Below, piece by piece: positions 17,157 to 25,888 of a stretch of 64,000 nucleotides of DNA. Source of the stretch: Bacteroidota bacterium. GTDB lineage: Bacteria > Bacteroidota > Ignavibacteria > UBA10030 > UBA6906. Position 1 is the stretch's first letter; the number at the start of each line of letters is the position of its first letter. The position numbers and the translations under genes were made by a program. Location: positions 62,001 to 126,000 of the forward strand of contig JAUQWO010000022.1 of the NCBI GenBank assembly GCA_030835135.1, written 5' to 3'. The notes under the pieces are model-generated. The model saw nothing but the letters and a program-made list of their open reading frames with translations. It had not been told where the DNA came from and made no database searches.

Positions 17157-17226
17157 GCGATCCCGCTTCGCGGGATCGCAATTCAGAGTTCAGATCTCCG
17201 ATATCTGAACTCTGAATTGTTTTTTT
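17157..17226 (+). terminator. Double-hairpin intrinsic terminator after tRNA-Phe
   Basis: The first hairpin pairs GCGATCCCG (17157-17165) with CGGGATCGC (17171-17179). The second has a perfect 17-bp stem (17179-17195 with 17203-17219, seven-base loop) followed by seven T (17220-17226). This is the strongest Rho-independent terminator in the window. Confidence 0.88.
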
Positions 17227-17307
17227 GCACCTCCCTCTGCTACCTCTTTACACGCAAATCCTCTATCTTGCCTCAATCGCCATCGATCCATCTCCCGAGG
17301 CCGTATC

Positions 17308-20300
17308 ATGAAACACCCCATCGTCTGCATCGTCTGCGTGCTCCTGTTCATGTCTTCCCTTGCCACCGCACAGACCGGCAACCCGAATCTTGCCGATCCG
17401 GGCAGCGGGTGCAGCGTGGAACAGGCGTCATCGAATCAACCGTTCGCCTATAAGGCCATCACCGGCAATACCGAGGAGGGATGGAATTCCGCGGGAGAGA
17501 CCGCGGGGGCAACGATCACGCTGACCTATGCCCCGGAGATCGCCGTGAGAGAGGTCTGGATCCTCGCCCGGCCCATCTTCAGTCACGTGATCACGCCGTA
17601 TAATCTGCAGTACCGCTATTCCTACGCCCCACCCCGCACGATCACGATCACCTTCTCCGATGGCACGTCCCGGGATGTCACGCTCCAGCGTGCGGATGAC
17701 TTTCAGATCATCCCCCTTGCCGAGACGAAGCGCACATCATCTGTGACGATCACCGTCCGTGACGTATGGCAGGAGGAAGGCACCACAGGAACGGGGATCG
17801 GCAAGGTGCGGGTGTTCGCGCAGCCCAACAGCGTGACGTTCACGATGCGTTCGATGGAGAACTACAACGCCGTCGACGGCAAGCCGGTGAAGCGGGCGAT
17901 GCTGACCGTCGTGAATCCGGGCGCCACGATCGAGGACGCACATATTTCCATCGCACAACGCGGAAAGGTGCTGGATGATGTCGCCCTCGGAACGATCGGG
18001 CCACGGGCGGTGATGGGGAAGGAGATCTGGACGTTCGTGCCGCCTGCCGATGGCGACTATGATATCGCATTGATGTCCGGGGAGAAGGCCGTTGCGGCGC
18101 CGCTGACGCTCCCCATGACCGCCTTCCGGAAGACCTACTTCGACGGGGGCGAGGTCCTGGTCCACTCGACGAACCACAACGATCTCGGATGGCTGGGAAC
18201 GCAGTTCGAGACGGCGGACTACCGTTCGAAGGAGATCATCCTTCCCGCGTTGAAGATCATGGAGTCGGCTCCGGAGTTCAACTATACGATGGAGGCGGTC
18301 GCGTACCTCCGGGAGTTCCTCGAGCGTCATCCGGAGAAGAAGGAGGAGATCTTCCGGCGGACAGCGGAGCGCCGTTTCTCATGGGGTGCCGTGTATACGC
18401 TGTCGCTGCAGGAACAGGTCGGCGCGGAAAAGCTCGTCCGGCAATTCTACTTCGGCCGCCGCTGGATCAAGGAGAACATCCCGGGAGCCGACACGCGCAT
18501 CTACATCAACGCCGATCCCCCGATGCTCACCTGGCAGCTTCCGCAGATCCTGAAGCATGCCGGCGTGGACTACCTCATCCAGGCCCGGATCCCGCTGGGC
18601 TTCTATTACTGGCAGGGATTGGATGGGACCACGGTGCCGGTCTACGGGTTGCGGTATGGCAACTCGCCGCGCATATCGCCCGGGGCAAATGAGGAATGGT
18701 TGAACCTCGTGTATGGCAGGGAAGAGTATGCGCGGTCGCGCAACCTGCCCAGGACGATGATCTACGATTACAATGAGGACTATCTCCCACCCAACGGGGA
18801 CTTCGTCCCGTTCGTGAAGAAACAGAATGCAATGATGAGTGCCTTCGCGGCGGCGTGGAACACACAGCATGCAGCGGATCCCTCTGCCCGCGTCCGTCCA
18901 CCGGTGCTGTCGTTCACGAACCCGGAGGATATGCTCAAGGGGATCTTCAGCGCACCCGGCGCACATCTCCAGACCCTGCGGGGTCAATGGCCGAATGCCT
19001 GGGCATTCTATGATGAGCCCGGCAATCGCGAGGCCCTTCTCCAGGGACGGAAGGCACATAACCTGTTGCTGTCGGCCGAGCAACTCTTCTCGTTCCTGAA
19101 GGCCACGGATCCGGCCATCGCATATCCGAAGTCATCGCTCGACACGGCATGGCAGGCGAATCTCTGGCCTGATCACGGCTGGGGTGGCGGAAAAGGATCG
19201 ATCACCGATAGCATCTATCATGCTTCGTACCGCCGGTCCTACGCAGGCGCACGATCGCTGATGGAACAGGGGATGCGCCTTCTCGGCGATCGTATCGCCC
19301 GGCAGGACAGCAGAGGGATGCAGGTCGTTGTGTACAATCCCATGAACTGGGACCGGCGGGAGCCTGCACGCGCATCGTTCCCGCTTCCGAAGGACTGGCG
19401 CGGGTTCGCCGTCAAGGATGTGCGCGGGGCTGCGGTCCCGTTCGAGGTCATCGGACGGACAGCAGATACGGCGACCGTCCTGCTCCTCGCCGATGTGCCT
19501 GCCCTGGGGTATGCAACGTATCGCATCGAACGGGCGGCAAAGACCGCGTCAGCGGTGACGACCCTGAGCGGCGATTCGATCGACACGCCGGACTTCAAGG
19601 TGGTTTTTGGATCCGCAGGCATCACGGAGTACACGGACAAGGTGAAGCGGCGGAGTTACTTCAGGACCGACAAATTCCAGGCCGGCGAGATCCTGCAGTT
19701 CACCGCCCCGGGAAATGCCTGGGAGGAAGAGGCGCTGCTGAAGGGGATCCCGCTGGACCTCGAACGGTCGGGTACGCGCCCGAGCACGACCGTCCGCTTT
19801 GTGGAAACGCCACTCCGTTGGATCCGTGAGACCGAGACACCGCTCGGCAACTGCGTCGCACGCTACCGGTATGCGGTCTCCAAGCTGACCCACGACGTTG
19901 ACCTCGAACTGGATCTGCGGGGATGGAACGGCACCCGGGCCAAGGAGGTGCGGATCGCCTTCCCCATGAACATCGAACGCAAGGTCACCGCAGGACTGAT
20001 CACCGTCCCGGCGTCGTGCGTGTCGACACCCGATGGCACACAGCGCGGGCTGCTCGGCGAGTACTTCCGCAACCCGCATCTGGACGGCGAACCCGCGTTC
20101 ACGCGTGTGGATACCGTGATGGCGCCGTACTGGGACAAGGCATCCCCGGGTGAAGGGGTACCGAAGGACTTCTTCTCCGTGCGGTGGACGGGGACGCTTC
20201 ATGTGCCGGAGACCGGCGACTATACACTGGGCATCATCACCGACGACAAAGGGAGACTGTTCTTCGAGAATGAGCTCGTCATCGACAACTGGAACCCGTA

Positions 20301-21192
20301 TGAGCTGAACATGATGAAGACGTTCTCCAGGAGATTGGAGAAGGGCAAGGACTACCGCATCCGCATCGACTTTGCGGACATCGTGGAGTATGCCGGGATC
20401 CGGTTCCAGTGGCGGAAAGATGAGGATGCGGCTGACGTGAAGCAGACGGCATCGATAAGCTACGAGATCCCCTTCGGCGCGGTCGAGTTCAACAAGGATG
20501 AGGCCGATTTCTCCGTCCTCCCGGATAACAAGGAGTCGCAGTACTACCCCAATCTGTATGGCGGCTACGAACAGCTCGCGTTCCGGGAGGCACTCAACTG
20601 GGTGAATGTCTCCACGGGATCCTACAAGGGGTACGGCTGTCTGTTCGCATCGGATATGACCGTGCACATGTTCGACGATCACACATCGCAGCCCGTCGAG
20701 TACCCGGTGGTCCAGCACGTCCTGCTTTCCACGCGCAAGAGTCTGGCGTGGGATCCGGAGTACTGGTTCGAGCAGAAGGGCGACCACACATTCCGGATGG
20801 CGTTGATGTTCCATGACGGGAACTGGCGGATGCGGTACCGCGACGGCATCGCCTTCAACAATCCCCTGGTAGCGGCGGTCTCGTCCGGCCGGGGTGATGC
20901 TTCCCGGCCCGCCCTGCCGGCCTCCGGGAAGGGTTTCCTCCGTGTGGAGCCATCGAACATCATCATTACCTCGGTGAAGGAGAGCGAGGATGGAACGGGG
21001 ACCGTGGTCCGGTTCTATGAGGCCGAAGGTGACCGGTGTACGATGCGGCTGACAGGCGCAGCGCCGATCCGTGAGGCCATCCGCACGGATCTCCTCGAGT
21101 ATCCCGCCGGACAGCTGCCCGTGGAACCGGACGGCTCACTGGTGCTCCAGCTGAAGCCATGGGAGATCGTCACACTCGTCATCAAGCGGTAG
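17308..21192 (+). CDS. Secreted GH38 family alpha-mannosidase-like protein with PA14 domain
   Basis: The 1294-residue protein has a signal peptide (MKHPIVCIVCVLLFMSSLATA). Residues about 25-190 form a beta-sandwich region of discoidin-like character. The GH38 catalytic part follows: NHNDLGWLG (H290, D292, zinc ligands) and NADPPMLTWQLPQIL with D403 at the nucleophile position. The GH38 beta-sandwich part contains an inserted PA14 domain at about 914-1050 (GLLGEYF...VRWTGTL...GDYTLGI...DDKGRLFF), a carbohydrate-binding module. The motifs around the metal site are divergent (NHND, ADPP), so activity on alpha-mannosides is likely but unproven. A TATCTTG -7-like box lies at 17264-17270 without a clear -33 element. 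No SusC/SusD partner is nearby. Confidence 0.82.
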   Translation: MKHPIVCIVCVLLFMSSLATAQTGNPNLADPGSGCSVEQASSNQPFAYKAITGNTEEGWNSAGETAGATITLTYAPEIAVREVWILARPIFSHVITPYNLQYRYSYAPPRTITITFSDGTSRDVTLQRADDFQIIPLAETKRTSSVTITVRDVWQEEGTTGTGIGKVRVFAQPNSVTFTMRSMENYNAVDGKPVKRAMLTVVNPGATIEDAHISIAQRGKVLDDVALGTIGPRAVMGKEIWTFVPPADGDYDIALMSGEKAVAAPLTLPMTAFRKTYFDGGEVLVHSTNHNDLGWLGTQFETADYRSKEIILPALKIMESAPEFNYTMEAVAYLREFLERHPEKKEEIFRRTAERRFSWGAVYTLSLQEQVGAEKLVRQFYFGRRWIKENIPGADTRIYINADPPMLTWQLPQILKHAGVDYLIQARIPLGFYYWQGLDGTTVPVYGLRYGNSPRISPGANEEWLNLVYGREEYARSRNLPRTMIYDYNEDYLPPNGDFVPFVKKQNAMMSAFAAAWNTQHAADPSARVRPPVLSFTNPEDMLKGIFSAPGAHLQTLRGQWPNAWAFYDEPGNREALLQGRKAHNLLLSAEQLFSFLKATDPAIAYPKSSLDTAWQANLWPDHGWGGGKGSITDSIYHASYRRSYAGARSLMEQGMRLLGDRIARQDSRGMQVVVYNPMNWDRREPARASFPLPKDWRGFAVKDVRGAAVPFEVIGRTADTATVLLLADVPALGYATYRIERAAKTASAVTTLSGDSIDTPDFKVVFGSAGITEYTDKVKRRSYFRTDKFQAGEILQFTAPGNAWEEEALLKGIPLDLERSGTRPSTTVRFVETPLRWIRETETPLGNCVARYRYAVSKLTHDVDLELDLRGWNGTRAKEVRIAFPMNIERKVTAGLITVPASCVSTPDGTQRGLLGEYFRNPHLDGEPAFTRVDTVMAPYWDKASPGEGVPKDFFSVRWTGTLHVPETGDYTLGIITDDKGRLFFENELVIDNWNPYELNMMKTFSRRLEKGKDYRIRIDFADIVEYAGIRFQWRKDEDAADVKQTASISYEIPFGAVEFNKDEADFSVLPDNKESQYYPNLYGGYEQLAFREALNWVNVSTGSYKGYGCLFASDMTVHMFDDHTSQPVEYPVVQHVLLSTRKSLAWDPEYWFEQKGDHTFRMALMFHDGNWRMRYRDGIAFNNPLVAAVSSGRGDASRPALPASGKGFLRVEPSNIIITSVKESEDGTGTVVRFYEAEGDRCTMRLTGAAPIREAIRTDLLEYPAGQLPVEPDGSLVLQLKPWEIVTLVIKR

Positions 21193-21195
21193 GAA

Positions 21196-21226
21196 TTGAC
21201 ATTCCTTGCGGCCTTGTGTACCATTG
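21196..21226 (+). promoter_or_regulatory. FCB-type promoter
   Basis: TTGAC (TTG 21196-21198), 20 bases, TACCATTG (21219-21226), just after the GH38 stop. It predicts a leader of about 120 bases before the small secreted protein gene at 21354. Confidence 0.65.
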
Positions 21227-21232
21227 AACATC

Positions 21233-21353
21233 GCGTTTCTTTCCGGTGGGCAACCGTTGGCATCCCGCCACGGGCGGACCGGAGTGAGTCCGGTACCGGC
21301 CCTGTCAGGATGCGCGCGGTGCCCGAACATGAACAGACATCGGAGTATCTACT
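21233..21353 (+). promoter_or_regulatory. Long structured 5' leader
   Basis: The roughly 120-base leader contains a firm hairpin: GGGC (21272-21275) and ACCGGA (21278-21283) pair with TCCGGT (21289-21294) and GCCC (21299-21302) around GTGAG. CGGT/ACCG before it could form a second small stem. The text after the hairpin (CCCTGTCAGGA) faintly recalls part of a cobalamin riboswitch, but the conserved box is incomplete. I assign no ligand. Confidence 0.35.
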
Positions 21354-21821
21354 ATGAAGACCTTCATCACCTGGTTGACCGTTGCGCTCATCACCATCAC
21401 CGGCATGGCTCTCGCCGCCGGTGACTATACGATCCAGTTACCCGCGGGCTGGACAAAGAATGCCGGGTCGGCTGCCAAAGAGCATTACATGAAGAACGGG
21501 GTGAGTTTCATCCTGACGGTGGACACCGCCCCCGCCTCTGCCCAGACGCCCGACGCATTCGTCGAGTATGTGAAAAAGCAACTTGCCGGCACGTTCAAGA
21601 ACACGAAGTTCGAGGCGGTGAAGAAGGTGACCATCAATGGTCGCGAGGGACGTGAACTGGTGTATACCGGGGAGATGAGCGGGATGAAGATGAAGTACGA
21701 CGTGGTCTATCTCCCGAAGGGAAATCAGTACTACACCCTGACGTTCGGCGGGCTCGCGGACACGTTCGGCGCGGTGAAGGCCGACATAGGCGCGATCGTG
21801 AATTCATTCAAACTGAAGTGA
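21354..21821 (+). CDS. Small secreted protein, PsbP/DcrB-like fold
   Basis: The 155-residue protein has a signal peptide (MKTFITWLTVALITITGMALAA) and a mature part of about 133 residues. The pattern (YTIQLPAGWTK..., SFILTVDTA, then GREGRELVYTGE, YYTLTFGGLADTF, IVNSFKLK) is that of PsbP/DcrB/DUF1795-like proteins, a mixed alpha-beta fold found in periplasmic and lipoprotein settings. No enzymatic residue is recognised. It has its own promoter at 21196-21226 and a long leader. The exonuclease gene follows 22 bases after the stop and is probably on the same transcript, although no functional link is evident. Confidence 0.75.
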   Translation: MKTFITWLTVALITITGMALAAGDYTIQLPAGWTKNAGSAAKEHYMKNGVSFILTVDTAPASAQTPDAFVEYVKKQLAGTFKNTKFEAVKKVTINGREGRELVYTGEMSGMKMKYDVVYLPKGNQYYTLTFGGLADTFGAVKADIGAIVNSFKLK

Positions 21822-21842
21822 CCACGAAGGGACGCCGACCGC

Positions 21843-22619
21843 ATGTTCACCCTCACACGCCCCCTGGTCTTCTTCGATATTGAATCGACCGGGCTCGATA
21901 CCGTGAACGACCGCATCGTGGAGATCGCGTTCGTCAAGTGCGGTCTGGATCTACGGCCGATCGAACAGCTCCATTACCTCCTCGATCCCGGGATGCCGAT
22001 CCCCGCTGCGGCGACGGCGGTGCACCATATCACGGACGCGGATGTCACGGGGAAGCCGAAGTTCAAGGACGTTGCTGACACCATGCGCACGTTCCTCACC
22101 GGGTGCGATCTGGGCGGATACAACCTCCTCCGGTTCGACGTGCCGATGCTCGGACTGGAATTCGAACGCGCCGGGATCGTCTTCCCCGATGAGGATACGA
22201 AGATCGTGGATGCGCATACGATCTTCATCAAGCAGGAGCCGCGGAACCTGACCGCCGCGTACGCGTTGTACTGCAATAAGGTCCTGGAGGGTGCACATTC
22301 GGCCCTCGCAGACACGCTCGCGACCGCGGAGGTGTTCATCGGACAGGTCCAGCGGTACCAGGATCTGCCATCGACGGTGGAGGAGCTGCACACGTTCTGT
22401 GGGGCAGACGAGATCGTCGATCCGGCGGGATATCTCAAGCGACTGCCGCAGGGGGTCGTGTATAACTTCGGAAAGCATAAAGGCGTGCCGGTGGGTGATG
22501 AACCGGGGTATGCAGACTGGATCCTCTCGAAGGATTTCCCGGTGTCCACGAAGATGCATCTTTCGAAAACTCTGGGCCGGCCATGGCCACCCGCGAAGGG
22601 TGGCGGAGGGAAGTGGTGA
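21843..22619 (+). CDS. DnaQ-like DEDDh 3'-5' exonuclease with ExoX-like C-terminus
   Basis: The 258-residue protein carries the DEDDh exonuclease set: D12 and E14 in FFDIESTG, the ExoII aspartate in NLLRFDVPML, and the ExoIII histidine and aspartate in GAHSALADT. The C-terminal 60 residues contain YNFGKHKGVPV...YADWILSKDFP, the short module seen at the end of exodeoxyribonuclease X and related proteins. It likely degrades single-stranded DNA ends or acts in repair and proofreading; it lacks a polymerase partner nearby. The start is supported by GAAGGGA upstream. Length fits stand-alone exonucleases of this group. Confidence 0.88.
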   Translation: MFTLTRPLVFFDIESTGLDTVNDRIVEIAFVKCGLDLRPIEQLHYLLDPGMPIPAAATAVHHITDADVTGKPKFKDVADTMRTFLTGCDLGGYNLLRFDVPMLGLEFERAGIVFPDEDTKIVDAHTIFIKQEPRNLTAAYALYCNKVLEGAHSALADTLATAEVFIGQVQRYQDLPSTVEELHTFCGADEIVDPAGYLKRLPQGVVYNFGKHKGVPVGDEPGYADWILSKDFPVSTKMHLSKTLGRPWPPAKGGGGKW

Positions 22620-22672
22620 GCCACCATGCACCGCCCGGATCTCATCGTGCGGACCCGGGCGGCGCATGGGTG

Positions 22673-23101
22673 TCATGGGCGTTCGCGGGGATAGAGCCTG
22701 GTGAGGTGACGGACCGTAGACTTGATCATCTTCCGGAGCGTCGATCCATGGATGTCGTCCATGGACTTCACATAGAGGCACCCCTTTCCCGCTTTGCATT
22801 TCCCAAGTTTCTTGATGAGCGCATCGCGTCCCTCATAGGCGCCCATCAGATAGAGGACCAGTGCGTCCTTCCGCGGTGAGAATCCGACAAGGCATGAATC
22901 CCCTTCATGTCCTGACGCATACACGTAGTGGTACGAGCCAAAGCCAACGATGCTGCTCCCCCACATGGCGGGCTCTTCTCCGGTCGCAGCTCGCATCACC
23001 TCCAGCACAGTGAATGCATCCTTCTTCCGCCGCGGATCCTTGACCCCCCGCAGGAACTTCCCGACGTCCGACGCGGTGCGTTTGGTCTTCAACTCAGCCA
23101 T
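22673..23101 (-). CDS. DUF1801 domain protein
   Basis: The 142-residue protein matches DUF1801 along its length: the FLRGVKDPRRKKDAFTVLEVM opening, then the PAMWGSSIVGFGSY segment and the terminal YVKSMDDIHGSTLRKMI portion. Family members are small cytosolic proteins of the YdhG/YdeI type with no settled biochemical role. The start is well fixed: AGGAGGAGG lies eight bases upstream of ATG 23101, and a longer reading frame to 23137 would place that ribosome site inside the gene. A promoter of the FCB type lies at 23128-23157. Confidence 0.85.
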   Translation of the reverse strand: MAELKTKRTASDVGKFLRGVKDPRRKKDAFTVLEVMRAATGEEPAMWGSSIVGFGSYHYVYASGHEGDSCLVGFSPRKDALVLYLMGAYEGRDALIKKLGKCKAGKGCLYVKSMDDIHGSTLRKMIKSTVRHLTRLYPRERP

Positions 23102-23127
23102 GCATTTCCTCCTCCTGCGTATGGGCA

Positions 23128-23157
23128 GAAGGTACACACATGGGGGACAGAATGCAA
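23128..23157 (-). promoter_or_regulatory. FCB-type promoter for the DUF1801 gene
   Basis: Minus strand TTG (23157-23155), 20 bases, TACCTTC (23134-23128). Transcription would begin about 20 bases before the start codon and include the strong ribosome site. Confidence 0.6.
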
Positions 23158-23328
23158 CCTGTCACCCATCTCCGGACATGCCAAACTGTACATTGTTTCC
23201 CTGCCGGGCGGTCATAATGTACCCCCCGATGTGTCTCCTACGCCCGGCACGGCCTCGATTGAAGGGGTCATCCGCTGGCATCGGGTTTGCACTACCTGCG
23301 TCATCTGGATCAGGGCAGGGAGACCACC

Positions 23329-24507
23329 ATGAAGATGAGGAAGTGCGAACTCGTGCAGCCGCTGTTGCGGTCACCGTTGCGTCCGGAGGGGCTCGATGTG
23401 GTCCATCACGTCGGGTTCTACCATCCGTCCCGGAATGGCCGTCAGGATCCGGTGTCGTTCGCCATGGACGAGTTCCGCAAAGGGCACGGCAGGGCCATAG
23501 AGCGCTGGCTGACCCTGGTGCCGCATATGCTCACGGGGCTCCCCGGGCATGACATCATCATCCGTGCGTTGTACTCCGACGAGACCGAGGTGTGCGATGC
23601 ATCGCCACTCGACCGGCTGTGTGATGCGCTCGCTGAACGCTCCGGTGCCTCCTATAGCCCGATGCGGTTGAAGAAATCCCATGTCACCCACCCGCTCCAG
23701 GGCCTGGGCGGACACGCTGCGCACCTTCGTGAGCTGGACAGTGTCTTTCAGTTCGACGGTGCGGGACTCGCGACCGGTGCGCGCGTCCTGATCGTTGACG
23801 ATGTGATGATGACCGGTGCGACGCTCGAGGCGATCGCTGGTGCCATTCGTGCCGCGCTTCCCGGGGCGCATATCTCCGCGATCGTGCTGGGATGTGCAGG
23901 TGGAGGACAGAATGACCATCTGAATTCAGACTTCTTCGAATCTGGTTCCGGCGTGGAGCCGTCGGTGGCATCAGCGTTTGCCACAACGAAGGGGAGAACG
24001 CGGCGCGCGTCACGTCCTGTGGCCCCGCCACTGTCAGCGCCTGCGCCCGATCCCCGGGCGATCTCCGCGGGCCGGTCATCGGTCCGCACGTTCCTGTTGT
24101 ATGGTGCCGCTGTGTGCATCGTGGCGCTATTGATGGCGACGCTCGATCCGCTCCATGCCGACAAGCAGGTCGCCATGCCGGCACTGGCACGATTGGATGA
24201 GCCATTGGCGGCCCCCGCGTTGCGTCCCTCGGAACCCATGTCCGTTCCCGGTCCGGCACAGAGCGCGGAGCAAGTGCACCGTGTGGTCAACCCCGCCCGC
24301 GTGGTCGTGCCCCAGGTGGGATTGCGGGAAGGCCATTCCTTCGATGCGCGGCTGATCGGGCGTGCTGTTGCGAAGGCGGGGGAGACTGTCGAGATCGTGC
24401 GCCGGCATGCGGCCGAGCATGGGCCCGATTGGTATCTCATCCGGCTGCGGTCGGGGAGGACGGGATGGGTGATGGCATCGGTCGTCACCCGGGGCACCAC
24501 GCATTGA
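23329..24507 (+). CDS. Phosphoribosyltransferase - transmembrane - SH3b fusion protein
   Basis: The 392-residue protein combines parts that are not usually joined. Residues about 60-205 are a type I phosphoribosyltransferase-like domain with the PRPP loop VLIVDDVMMTGAT (D157-D158), most like the ComF group but without its zinc finger. A Pro/Ala/Ser-rich linker leads to one hydrophobic helix (about 252-272: FLLYGAAVCIVALLMATL). The last 70 residues form a bacterial SH3-like domain (GLREGHSFDARLIGRAV...GRTGWVMASVV). Topology predicts the PRTase inside and the SH3 domain in the periplasm, where such domains often touch the wall. ATG 23329 is chosen because GGGAG precedes it; a longer frame starts at 23287. 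It faces away from DUF1801 and no operon partner is seen. Confidence 0.75.
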   Translation: MKMRKCELVQPLLRSPLRPEGLDVVHHVGFYHPSRNGRQDPVSFAMDEFRKGHGRAIERWLTLVPHMLTGLPGHDIIIRALYSDETEVCDASPLDRLCDALAERSGASYSPMRLKKSHVTHPLQGLGGHAAHLRELDSVFQFDGAGLATGARVLIVDDVMMTGATLEAIAGAIRAALPGAHISAIVLGCAGGGQNDHLNSDFFESGSGVEPSVASAFATTKGRTRRASRPVAPPLSAPAPDPRAISAGRSSVRTFLLYGAAVCIVALLMATLDPLHADKQVAMPALARLDEPLAAPALRPSEPMSVPGPAQSAEQVHRVVNPARVVVPQVGLREGHSFDARLIGRAVAKAGETVEIVRRHAAEHGPDWYLIRLRSGRTGWVMASVVTRGTTH

Positions 24508-24673
24508 CGGTAGACGAAAGGGGCTTATGGATCGGTCGCGCGATGTACTCCGGATCGCAACGTTTCAGCCACGGATACTCACGAAAAGAGAAGGAGGTTC
24601 AGCGCCTGCTCTGTCTGCAGGGGGGGCACCGCCAGGGTCACCGCACGTAGTTCCCCTTGTCGCCGGTCCACTG

Positions 24674-25792
24674 TTACCGTGGTCCGGCCTCACTGTCCCG
24701 CGGACCGATCCTCTCGCCGAAGGAGCGGGCCCCGGTGAGCACGGCGTTGAGGGACGCCCCGGCCTCCGGGTCGGCCGCCACAACGGTCCGGATCAAAGCC
24801 TCGCATTCGGCCTCCACAAGGATGCGCATACCGAAGCGAACCATCTCGGCATGCACCAACACGAGGCGGAAGGCGGTCGCGATCGCGACGTCCCGCTCCC
24901 GCGCTCCGAGCCCTTCTCGCAGCCGACCGATCACCGAGGAAATTTCTTCCGTCTCCCGCATCATGGCGCGATAGACAAGCGCGATCCCGAGTCCACCCAG
25001 CGCCTCGACATGACCGGGGGCGAGGGCGAGGGCAGCACGAAACATATCAGCGGCCTCGATCGGCGCCAGACGAATGCCATCGGCATCCCGTTGCTCAAGG
25101 AAAAGATTTCCGAGCGCCACGAGTCGGTGAACGTCAGCTTTCGCATTCTCGCAGACCCAGACATCACTCCAGGCCTTGCTGGTCGGCTCCGTCAGGATCG
25201 ACGCATACGGATTCTTTCCCAGACCGAGTTCGGCGGTGGGCCAGAATCGGTTCCCCAACAGGAACTCCCGGAAATTGTCGCGAAGAAAGACCCTCCGGTA
25301 GAATAGCCGCGGCCAGTGGTGTGTGTAGATCGAGGGGGTGCTGGCGACGAACGTGCCTCCCGGTGTGAGGACGCGACGGATCTCGTCGAGCGCGAATTGC
25401 GGGTTGGCAAGGTGCTCGAGGACATCGAACGCGAAGACAATGTCAAAGTGATCGTCGGCGAACGGGATCACCTCGCGGTCCGCATCCAAGAGCACCGCGG
25501 GGACCCCCAGACGGCCGCACCCTTCCACACCGCTCGCGGATGCGTCCAGGCCCTGCACCTCGTTGAAGTCCTTGAGGCCGTACAGCAACCCACCTTCTCC
25601 CCCCACACCGATCTCGAGGATCTTCCGTCCCCGTGGCAGCACGGGGAATATCGATGCAAGGACCGCCGCATTCCGCTGGAGGGTCGTCTCCGAGATCGAC
25701 GTGCCGAGGTCCCAGTAGCCCTGATAGAACCTCTTTGCATCCGTGTGAAGTTCGCTCGTGCTTGACCATCGTGTGTGAGTCCTGTCGGCCAT
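24674..25792 (-). CDS. SAM-dependent methyltransferase with C-terminal helical (TPR-like) extension
   Basis: The 372-residue protein starts with a class I methyltransferase domain (about 20-190): motif I ILEIGVGGEGG, the acidic loop VQGLDAS, DIVFAFDVLEHL and the post-motif RRVLTPGGTFVAS. The arrangement is Methyltransf_11. From about 220 on the protein is helical with A/L-rich repeats (AADMFRAALALAPGHVEALGGLGIALVYRAMM) like one or two TPR units, possibly for partner binding. The methylated substrate is unknown; surface glycan or lipid headgroups are common for such architectures. It follows the GH97 gene on the same strand after 96 bases and may be cotranscribed. The space between its end and 24507 contains no gene that I can defend. 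Confidence 0.78.
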   Translation of the reverse strand: MADRTHTRWSSTSELHTDAKRFYQGYWDLGTSISETTLQRNAAVLASIFPVLPRGRKILEIGVGGEGGLLYGLKDFNEVQGLDASASGVEGCGRLGVPAVLLDADREVIPFADDHFDIVFAFDVLEHLANPQFALDEIRRVLTPGGTFVASTPSIYTHHWPRLFYRRVFLRDNFREFLLGNRFWPTAELGLGKNPYASILTEPTSKAWSDVWVCENAKADVHRLVALGNLFLEQRDADGIRLAPIEAADMFRAALALAPGHVEALGGLGIALVYRAMMRETEEISSVIGRLREGLGARERDVAIATAFRLVLVHAEMVRFGMRILVEAECEALIRTVVAADPEAGASLNAVLTGARSFGERIGPRDSEAGPR

Positions 25793-25888
25793 GGTGTCCC
25801 TGGGTCGTCCGGTCGTGATCGATCACATCGCCCTGTGTCGCGTTACGATAGACGGGCACGGGCTGAAACACAAGCATCCACCCCGGTG

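Noticed and set aside
21272-21320. Cobalamin riboswitch before the small secreted protein gene
   Set aside because: The CCCTGTCAGGA text is suggestive, but the B12 box is incomplete, the other conserved segments are missing and the gene has no B12 link.
23202-23221. Promoter for the PRTase-SH3 gene (TTG, then TAATGTA)
   Set aside because: Spacing is 19 and the second box fits poorly; not strong enough to list.
24508-24673. Small gene or terminator in the gap between the PRTase fusion and the methyltransferase
   Set aside because: No coding pattern or ribosome site; the best hairpin (24662-24688) overlaps the methyltransferase end and has no T-run.
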